A model generated the notes under the pieces. That model was not told the DNA's origin, did no database searches, and saw nothing but the letters and a program-made list of their open reading frames with translations. Positions 6,330 to 12,511 of a stretch of 15,065 bases of DNA are shown here, piece by piece; position 1 is the stretch's first letter, and the number at the start of each line of letters is the position of its first letter. This DNA is from Pseudomonadota bacterium (GTDB lineage: Bacteria > Pseudomonadota > Alphaproteobacteria > Rhizobiales > Hyphomicrobiaceae): positions 1 through 15,065 of the forward strand of contig JAEZBZ010000097.1 in NCBI GenBank assembly GCA_023412745.1, written 5' to 3'. A program made the translations under genes and the position numbers.

Positions 6330-7142
6330 TCAGGAAATCCCGAAATAGCGCCCTTCGATGTATCCGACTGCTCGCCCGAAATGTTGGGCCGAGCGATCCG
6401 GTTCGAATTTGGCGATGGCGAAGATGCCTTTGATGGCCTGTTCCAAGGCAGCGCCAGTGAAGCTGAATTTGACGCCGTACTTGCGGCTGAAGTAAGCGCG
6501 GGATCGTCCGTAATGCCGGTACTTCATGAACTTCTGTCGTGCCACGAGATTGGCACCAGTGCCCGGCTGATGAAACAGTTTGGCACCGGCAACGCGTACC
6601 AGTTGCCCCCGCTCGGCGAAGCGCCGGCTGAGATCTTCGTCTTCGAAGTAGAGGAAGAAGCGTTCGTCAAATCCGCCGATATCGTAGAAGTCGCGCTTGC
6701 GGCAGAACAGGCCCGCACCGCTGAGAAAATCTCCCTTTGCGCAGTCCACGACAGCGTCATGCACGGCATTGCCGTGAGCAGCTGGCGTCTCGGGATTCTT
6801 GAACTGGTATGGACCGGCAGCCGCGATACCGGGGTTGTCAGCCAAGGTGCCGAACATTGCCTTGAGCGCGCTCGACGCAAGCTGCGCATCGGGGTTCAGG
6901 AACAGAAGGAATTCTTGCGTCGCAACTCCGGCGCCCTGATTGCAGGCCGTTCCGAACCCCTTGTTCCTGGCGTTGCTGACGACCTTGCAATTCAGCTTCT
7001 CGCCGATCGTAGCCGATGAGTCCGAACTGGCGTTGTCAACGAGGATCCATTCGGCCGCGTCGCTGGCAGATTCAAACGCCTGCTGAAGACAGTGCGCACT
7101 ATTGTAGCTGACGACGATCACGCTCACGGGGAGCTTCGCCAT
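6330..7142 (-). CDS. Family 2 glycosyltransferase (rhamnosyltransferase-like, COG1216 type)
   Basis: A cytoplasmic GT-A enzyme, it should transfer a nucleotide-activated sugar to a lipid-linked or other acceptor. From ATG 7142 it has 270 residues and begins at the canonical first strand 'LPVSVIVVSYNS' (4-15). Motifs are VDNASSD (35-41), 'NKGFGTACNQGA' (60-71), the metal-site region FLNPDA (81-86), 'SGAGLFCRKRDFYDIGGFDERFF' (141-163) and EDEDLSRR (167-174). These are the usual signatures of WbbL-like enzymes. GAGAG (7150-7154 on this strand) lies 7 bases upstream of the chosen ATG. Earlier in-frame starts at 7190 (ATG) and 7217 (TTG) add 16 or 25 residues but have worse-placed ribosome sites. 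No membrane helix is evident. It is the first gene of a two-gene unit with the FkbM methyltransferase. Donor and acceptor sugars are unknown. Confidence 0.9.
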   Translation of the reverse strand: MAKLPVSVIVVSYNSAHCLQQAFESASDAAEWILVDNASSDSSATIGEKLNCKVVSNARNKGFGTACNQGAGVATQEFLLFLNPDAQLASSALKAMFGTLADNPGIAAAGPYQFKNPETPAAHGNAVHDAVVDCAKGDFLSGAGLFCRKRDFYDIGGFDERFFLYFEDEDLSRRFAERGQLVRVAGAKLFHQPGTGANLVARQKFMKYRHYGRSRAYFSRKYGVKFSFTGAALEQAIKGIFAIAKFEPDRSAQHFGRAVGYIEGRYFGIS

Positions 7143-7259
7143 CCCGATGCTCTCGGTTTCGGAGTGATCAGGATGGCGTGTTGCAGTCATCTCACCAACG
7201 GTGGCCCTCGCAACCAATATGACGTTGGCTTCCGTTAGCGCATTATGTTTAGTCTGTCA

Positions 7260-9530
7260 CTATCCGCTGACGTCGTAAGCGGCCAGCGCGGCCATGTTGA
7301 GCACATCGCTGTCTTTTGAGCCGATCGGGCAGATCTGGACCGAACCATTCAGGCCGACGAGGATCGGGCCGATCACGGTCGCGCCGCCCAGTTCCTTCAG
7401 CATCTTGGTCGAGATCGAGGCCGAGTGGAACGCCGGCATCACCAGCACATTGGCGACGTCGGACAGCCGGCAGAACGGATAGATCTTCTGCAGGTTGCGA
7501 TTGAGCGCCACGTCGGCCGCCATCTCGCCGTCGTACTCGAAATCGACGCCTTCCGCGTCGAGGATCTGGACCGCTTCGATCACCCGATCAGAACGCTCGC
7601 CACGCGGTTCGCCGAACGTCGAGTAGGCCAGCATCGCGACGCGGGGCTCAAGGCCCAGCCGGCGCGCGACCTGCGCTGCTGCCTTGGCGATTTCCGACAG
7701 CTCACGAGCGTTGGGCATGTCGTGCACGCTGGTATCGGCCACAACCACAGCACGCCCGCGGCTGAGCGCGATCGATACGCCGATCGGACGCTGGCCGGGC
7801 TTGGGATCGAGCACGCGGCGGACATCATTGTAAGCGACGGACCAGTTGCGGGTGACGCCGGTGACGAGACCATCGGCGTGGCCCATCGCCACCATGCAGG
7901 CGGAAAACACGTTGCGGTCATTATTCACCAGACGCGTGCAGTCGCGCATCAGATAGCCGTGGCGCTGCATGCGGCTGTAGAGGAATTCCGCGTAGGCTTG
8001 GCGGTTTTCGTCGAGGCTGGTGTCGTGCAGCTCGATGCTGTCGGTCAGTTCGATGCCGGCCTGCGCGAACGCATCGAGGATCGGCTGGCGGCGGCCGATC
8101 AGAACGGGCTTGCCGAGCCCGGCGTTGTAAAAGGCGTTGGCGGCGCGCACGACTTGGGTTTGCTCGCCCTCCGCGAAGATGATCCGCTTCGGTGCGGCGC
8201 GAACCTGGCTGAAGATGCTGGTGAGCCACCCGGCGACGGGATCGAGGCGCCCCGACAAATGCCCCTTGTAGCGCTCGATATCGACAATCGGCTTGCGCGC
8301 GACGCCTGTTTCCATGGCAGCCTTGGCCACGGCCAGGGGCACGTGGCTGATGAGTCGGGGGTCGAACGGCGCGGGGATGATGTATTCCGGGCCGTACTTG
8401 ACCTGCCGGCCGTGGAAGGCGGCGGCGACCTGATCGGGCACGTCCTGCCGCGCGAGATCCGCCAGCGCATTGGCGGCAGCTATCTTCATGGCATCGTTGA
8501 TGGTCGATGCGCGGACGTCCAGGGCACCACGGAAGATGAATGGGAAGCCCAGCACGTTATTGATCTGGTTCGGATAATCCGACCGGCCCGTGGCCATGAT
8601 GGCGTCCTCGCGAATGGCGTGGACTTCTTCCGGCGTGATCTCCGGATCGGGGTTGGCCATGGCGAAGATGATCGGCTTCGGCGCCATCGAGCGGATCATG
8701 TCGGCAGTGAATGCGCCCTTCGCCGACAGGCCGAACACGGCATCAGCACCCTTCATCGCGTCGGCCAGGGTGCGCGCCTTGGTCTTTGCGGCATAGGCTG
8801 ATTTCCACTGATTCATGCCTTCCTTGCGACCCTGGTAGATGACGCCCTTGGTGTCGCAGAAGATCACGTTCTCTTTCGGCATGCCCATGGCGGTCAGCAG
8901 GTCGAGACAGGCGATGCCCGCCGCGCCGGCGCCGTTGACGACCAGCTTGAAGTCCTTGATGTCGCGGCCGGTGATATGCAGCGCGTTGATCAGGCCGGCG
9001 GCAGCGATGATGGCAGTACCATGCTGATCATCATGAAAAACCGGTATCGGCATCAGCTCGCGCAGCTTCTCCTCGATGATGAAGCAGTCCGGCGCCTTGA
9101 TGTCTTCCAGGTTGATGCCGCCGAACGTCGGGCCGAGGTAGCGCACGCAGTTGATGAAGGCGTCAACATCCTGGGTATCGACCAACACGTCGGTGGCGTC
9201 GATGTCGGCGAACCGCTTGAACAGGGCGCCCTTGCCCTCCATCACCGGCTTCGCCGCCAGCGCGCCGCGATTGCCGAGACCCAGGATCGCCGTGCCGTTG
9301 GAGACCACCGCGACCAGATTGCCCTTGTTGGTATAGTCATAGGCCAGGGAGGGATCCTCGGCGATCGCCAGCACCGGGACGGCTACGCCGGGGGAGTAGG
9401 CGAGAGACAGATCCCGCTGTGTTGTCAAAGGCTTGGTGGGCGTGATTTCCAGTTTCCCAGGTTTACCCTGGGCGTGGAACTGGAGTGCTTCCTGTTCGGT
9501 AAAGCGTGCTTCTGCGAATTTCGGAGCCAT
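7260..9530 (-). CDS. maeB: NADP-type malic enzyme with C-terminal phosphotransacetylase-like domain
   Basis: It oxidatively decarboxylates malate to pyruvate and CO2 in the cytoplasm, producing NAD(P)H. It has 756 residues, the full length for the multidomain (MaeB/Tme/Dme) class. The N-terminal malic domain shows LAYSPGVA (43-50, catalytic Tyr45), 'AAKPVMEGKGALF' (92-104, catalytic Lys94), INLEDI (139-144, metal-binding Glu/Asp) and FHDDQHGTA (165-173). The Rossmann turn VNGAGAAGIA is at 198-207. From about 430 to the end runs a Pta-like domain ('RIIFAEGEQTQVVRAA', 449-464). In rhizobial enzymes this domain lacks acetyltransferase activity and mediates acetyl-CoA regulation. NADP use is inferred from position: the S. 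meliloti neighbour of mutS is, from memory, the NADP enzyme tme. It is transcribed away from mutS. A ribosome-site-like AGGGGG lies unusually far (14 bases) from the ATG. Confidence 0.95.
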   Translation of the reverse strand: MAPKFAEARFTEQEALQFHAQGKPGKLEITPTKPLTTQRDLSLAYSPGVAVPVLAIAEDPSLAYDYTNKGNLVAVVSNGTAILGLGNRGALAAKPVMEGKGALFKRFADIDATDVLVDTQDVDAFINCVRYLGPTFGGINLEDIKAPDCFIIEEKLRELMPIPVFHDDQHGTAIIAAAGLINALHITGRDIKDFKLVVNGAGAAGIACLDLLTAMGMPKENVIFCDTKGVIYQGRKEGMNQWKSAYAAKTKARTLADAMKGADAVFGLSAKGAFTADMIRSMAPKPIIFAMANPDPEITPEEVHAIREDAIMATGRSDYPNQINNVLGFPFIFRGALDVRASTINDAMKIAAANALADLARQDVPDQVAAAFHGRQVKYGPEYIIPAPFDPRLISHVPLAVAKAAMETGVARKPIVDIERYKGHLSGRLDPVAGWLTSIFSQVRAAPKRIIFAEGEQTQVVRAANAFYNAGLGKPVLIGRRQPILDAFAQAGIELTDSIELHDTSLDENRQAYAEFLYSRMQRHGYLMRDCTRLVNNDRNVFSACMVAMGHADGLVTGVTRNWSVAYNDVRRVLDPKPGQRPIGVSIALSRGRAVVVADTSVHDMPNARELSEIAKAAAQVARRLGLEPRVAMLAYSTFGEPRGERSDRVIEAVQILDAEGVDFEYDGEMAADVALNRNLQKIYPFCRLSDVANVLVMPAFHSASISTKMLKELGGATVIGPILVGLNGSVQICPIGSKDSDVLNMAALAAYDVSG

Positions 9531-9544
9531 GGGTCTGACTATTT

Positions 9545-9595
9545 CCCCCTACTTTGGTTGGGGGCAGCATAGGCCTTTCTTCTACGTGGGGACAA
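9545..9595 (-). promoter_or_regulatory. Candidate maeB promoter and distant Shine-Dalgarno site
   Basis: Reading the minus strand, TTGTCC (9590-9595) and TATGCT (9566-9571) are separated by 18 bases, each matching consensus at four of six positions. AGGGGG (9545-9550) follows, 14 bases before the ATG at 9530, which is longer than the usual 5-10. A plausible but unproven promoter. Confidence 0.3.
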
Positions 9596-9620
9596 CGGGC
9601 CCGTTTGCGTCAGGCGAATT

Positions 9621-9648
9621 TTGACACCAGCGCGGGACGGGATATGTG
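9621..9648 (+). promoter_or_regulatory. Candidate sigma-70-type promoter for mutS-glnD
   Basis: A perfect -35 hexamer TTGACA (9621-9626) is followed after 16 bases by TATGTG (9643-9648), a weak -10. Transcription would start near 9655, leaving a leader of roughly 35 bases to the mutS GTG. The -35 is the best match in the window; the -10 makes this tentative. Confidence 0.4.
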
Positions 9649-9670
9649 GTTGCGGCAAGGCTAACGGCTG

Positions 9671-9677
9671 AAGGGGG
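9671..9677 (+). promoter_or_regulatory. Shine-Dalgarno site supporting the mutS GTG start
   Basis: AAGGGGG (9671-9677) lies 11 bases before GTG 9689. The next in-frame Met (residue 38) has no such site, so GTG is the preferred start. Confidence 0.5.
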
Positions 9678-9688
9678 AATAGCGCCAC

Positions 9689-12487
9689 GTGTCGTCGCGA
9701 TCGCAGTCTAAAACCGCCGCCGTATCGGTCTCCGAGGAGGACGCCGACACTCCTGCGCGCGCGAACGAGCGTCTGCCGATAGCCGATGCAACGCCCTCGA
9801 TGGCGCAGTTCCTCGAGATCAAAGCGGCCAACCCGGACAGTCTGCTCTGGTACCGCATGGGCGATTTCTACGAGCTGTTCTTCGACGATGCCGTGACCGC
9901 GTCACAGGCGCTCGGCATTGTGCTGACCAAGCGCGGCAAGCATCTGGGCCAGGATATCCCGATGTGCGGCGTGCCGGTGCATCGCGCGGATGAATATCTG
10001 CAACGTCTGATACGCCAAGGGCACCGCGTTGCAGTCTGCGAACAGCTCGAAGACCCGGCCGAGGCGCGCAAACGTGGGTCCAAAGCGATTGTAAAGCGAG
10101 ACGTGGTGCGGCTGGTGACGCCGGGCACGCTGACCGAGGATGCGCTGCTCGATGCCAAGGCGCGCAACTATCTGACGGCTGTGCACATGACGCCGGGCGC
10201 GGGCATCGAGGATGCGGCCATGGCGTTGGCGTCGCTGGATATTTCCACCGGCGAGTTCGAGATCGGCGCGGTGTCGGCGGCCGATTTCCCGGGCGAGTTG
10301 GTACGACTGCAGCCGAGCGAGGTTCTCATCGGAGATGCCTTGCTGGCCGACCCGCAGACCCGCCGCTGGATCGAGAATGTCGGTGCCTCAGCGACGCCGA
10401 TGGCAACCGCGATGTTCGACAGCATGGCGGGAAAGCGGGCACTGAAATCACGGCTGGGTGTCGTTGATCTGACGGCATTCGGCGAGTTCTCGCGGGCGGA
10501 GATGGCGGCCGCCGCGGCGCTACTGAAGTATGTCGAGCTAACCCAGATCGGGCGTCAGCCGGTGGTCCGCCCGCCGCGGCGTTCGGGCAGTGGCGCCAGC
10601 ATGACCATCGATGCGGCGACGCGCGCGAGCCTGGAAATCGTACGTTCGACTTCCGGCGGTCGGCAGGGCAGCCTGCTCGACGCCATCGATCGGACGGTGA
10701 CGGGGCCGGGCGCGCGCGAGCTGGCAGCGCGGCTGGCCTCGCCGCTGTGCAATCCCGCAACGATCACGGCGCGGCTTGATGCCGTCGGCTATCTGGTCGA
10801 CAGCGATGCGCTGCGCGACGACATTCGCGCGTCGCTGAAGGCGGTGCCGGACGTGGCTCGCTCGGTCTCGCGGCTTGCCCTGCAGCGCGGTGGTCCCAAT
10901 GATCTCGGCGCCATCCGCGATGGCCTCGGCGCGGCGGCGGTGCTTGGTGAACTGCTGGTGCGCGCAGGGCAGCGGCTTGATCTGCCGGAGGACTTGTCCG
11001 GCTTGCTGACGCGGCTGTCGGTTGAGGACGCGACGGATCTGGCAAAGTCGTTGCAGGCTGCGCTGGTCGATGCTCCGCCGCCGCATCGCCGTGATGGCGG
11101 GTTCGTGCGCGAGGGTTTTCGCGCCGATCTCGACGAGGCGCGCCGGCTGAAGGAAGACAGCCGTCAGGTGATGGCGGGGCTGGAGGCACGCTACGTCGCC
11201 GACACCGGCATCAAGTCGCTGAAGATCCGGCACAACAATGTGCTTGGTTACTACATCGAGGTTTCGGCCAATGCCGCCGCGCCGCTGATGGCCCTGCCGC
11301 TGTCGGATGAGTTCCGGCATCGCCAGACCCTAGCCAATGCGGTGCGGTTCACAACGCAGGAACTGGTCGAAACCGAAGGCCGTATCGCCTCGGCGGCCGA
11401 GCGTGCGCTCGCCATCGAACAGGAGGTGTTCGTCGAGCTGGCGCGGGCTATCGGCGGCCTGGAGCGCGAGCTCGGCGGGATCGCAGCGGCGCTGGCGGAA
11501 CTGGATTGCTTCGCCGGGCTGGCGCAGCTTGCATTCGATGAAGGCTATACGAGGCCCGCGATCAGCAGCGGGCAGGAGTTTGAAATTCGCGGGGGCCGCC
11601 ATCCGGTCGTCGAGCAGGCGCTGCGGAGGGCCAAGGCCGCGCCGTTCATCGAGAACGATTGCCTCCTGGCGGGCAATGGCGCGGCGCGCGACGACGAGGC
11701 GGCCGGGCGCATCTGGCTTGTGACCGGACCGAACATGGCCGGTAAATCGACATTCCTACGCCAGAACGCCCTGATCGCGCTGATGGCGCAGGTGGGCTCG
11801 TTTGTGCCCGCGCGCCAGGTGTGCATCGGCGTCATCGATCGGCTGTTCTCGCGCGTCGGCGCCGCCGATGATCTGGCGCGCGGGCGTTCGACCTTCATGG
11901 TCGAGATGGTCGAGACTGCCGGCATCCTCAATCAGGCGACGGACCGCTCGTTGGTTATTCTCGACGAAATCGGCCGCGGCACCGCGACGTTCGACGGGTT
12001 GTCGATCGCCTGGGCGGCAGTGGAATATCTGCACGACATCACCCGCTGCCGAGCGCTGTTTGCCACCCACTATCACGAGTTGACGGTGCTGTCTGGCCGC
12101 TTGGATAACCTCGCCAACGTCACCATGGACGTGAAGGAATGGCAGGATGAAATCGTATTCCTGCACAAGGTGAAGGCGGGCGCTGCCGATCGCTCCTATG
12201 GCATCCAGGTGGCCAAGCTGGCCGGCTTGCCGGGGCCGGTGGTGAAGCGCGCGCGCGAGGTGCTGGCGCGGCTGGAGAAGGCGGATCGGCGCGGGTCGGC
12301 ATCGGCGGGATCGCTGTCGGACCTGCCGTTGTTCGCCCACGAGCCGCCCGCCGAGACCCAGCCTTCCGGACCGAGCGAGACCGAACTGACGCTTGACGGG
12401 ATCAATCCCGACGAGCTCAGTCCGCGGGCCGCGCTCGAGGCGCTCTACCATCTCAAGGCGTTACGCGGTAAATCGCGATCAAACTAG
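9689..12487 (+). CDS. mutS: DNA mismatch repair protein MutS
   Basis: MutS recognises mismatches and small loops and, with ATP and MutL, starts repair. It has 932 residues from GTG 9689, longer than E. coli MutS (853), mainly through a polar N-terminal extension of about 36 residues and small insertions. Domain I begins at 'MAQFLEIKAANPDSLLWYRMGDFYELFF', with the mismatch-wedging Phe-X-Glu as F60-Y61-E62. The connector, lever and clamp domains occupy about 160-610 ('IRHNNVLGYYIEVS' lies in the clamp region). The ATPase domain has Walker A GPNMAGKST (680-688), Walker B LVILDEIGRG (755-764) and 'TFDGLSIAWA', then 'ALFATHYHEL'. The C-terminal 'SPRAALEALYHLKAL' is the usual dimer/tetramer helix. 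All catalytic motifs are intact. Its TAG stop is 24 bases from the glnD start in the same frame, suggesting co-transcription. Confidence 0.97.
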   Translation: MSSRSQSKTAAVSVSEEDADTPARANERLPIADATPSMAQFLEIKAANPDSLLWYRMGDFYELFFDDAVTASQALGIVLTKRGKHLGQDIPMCGVPVHRADEYLQRLIRQGHRVAVCEQLEDPAEARKRGSKAIVKRDVVRLVTPGTLTEDALLDAKARNYLTAVHMTPGAGIEDAAMALASLDISTGEFEIGAVSAADFPGELVRLQPSEVLIGDALLADPQTRRWIENVGASATPMATAMFDSMAGKRALKSRLGVVDLTAFGEFSRAEMAAAAALLKYVELTQIGRQPVVRPPRRSGSGASMTIDAATRASLEIVRSTSGGRQGSLLDAIDRTVTGPGARELAARLASPLCNPATITARLDAVGYLVDSDALRDDIRASLKAVPDVARSVSRLALQRGGPNDLGAIRDGLGAAAVLGELLVRAGQRLDLPEDLSGLLTRLSVEDATDLAKSLQAALVDAPPPHRRDGGFVREGFRADLDEARRLKEDSRQVMAGLEARYVADTGIKSLKIRHNNVLGYYIEVSANAAAPLMALPLSDEFRHRQTLANAVRFTTQELVETEGRIASAAERALAIEQEVFVELARAIGGLERELGGIAAALAELDCFAGLAQLAFDEGYTRPAISSGQEFEIRGGRHPVVEQALRRAKAAPFIENDCLLAGNGAARDDEAAGRIWLVTGPNMAGKSTFLRQNALIALMAQVGSFVPARQVCIGVIDRLFSRVGAADDLARGRSTFMVEMVETAGILNQATDRSLVILDEIGRGTATFDGLSIAWAAVEYLHDITRCRALFATHYHELTVLSGRLDNLANVTMDVKEWQDEIVFLHKVKAGAADRSYGIQVAKLAGLPGPVVKRAREVLARLEKADRRGSASAGSLSDLPLFAHEPPAETQPSGPSETELTLDGINPDELSPRAALEALYHLKALRGKSRSN

Positions 12488-12511
12488 ATTTTTGCAGCCT
12501 TCGGCGAGTTG

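Noticed and set aside
6021..7019. 332-codon plus-strand frame spanning the methyltransferase and glycosyltransferase genes
   Set aside because: Both opposing genes have clear family motifs, and the plus-strand translation has none. Treated as a shadow.
7425..8801. 458-codon open frame on the plus strand opposite maeB
   Set aside because: It is an antisense shadow of the malic enzyme, whose domains and catalytic motifs are all intact on the other strand.
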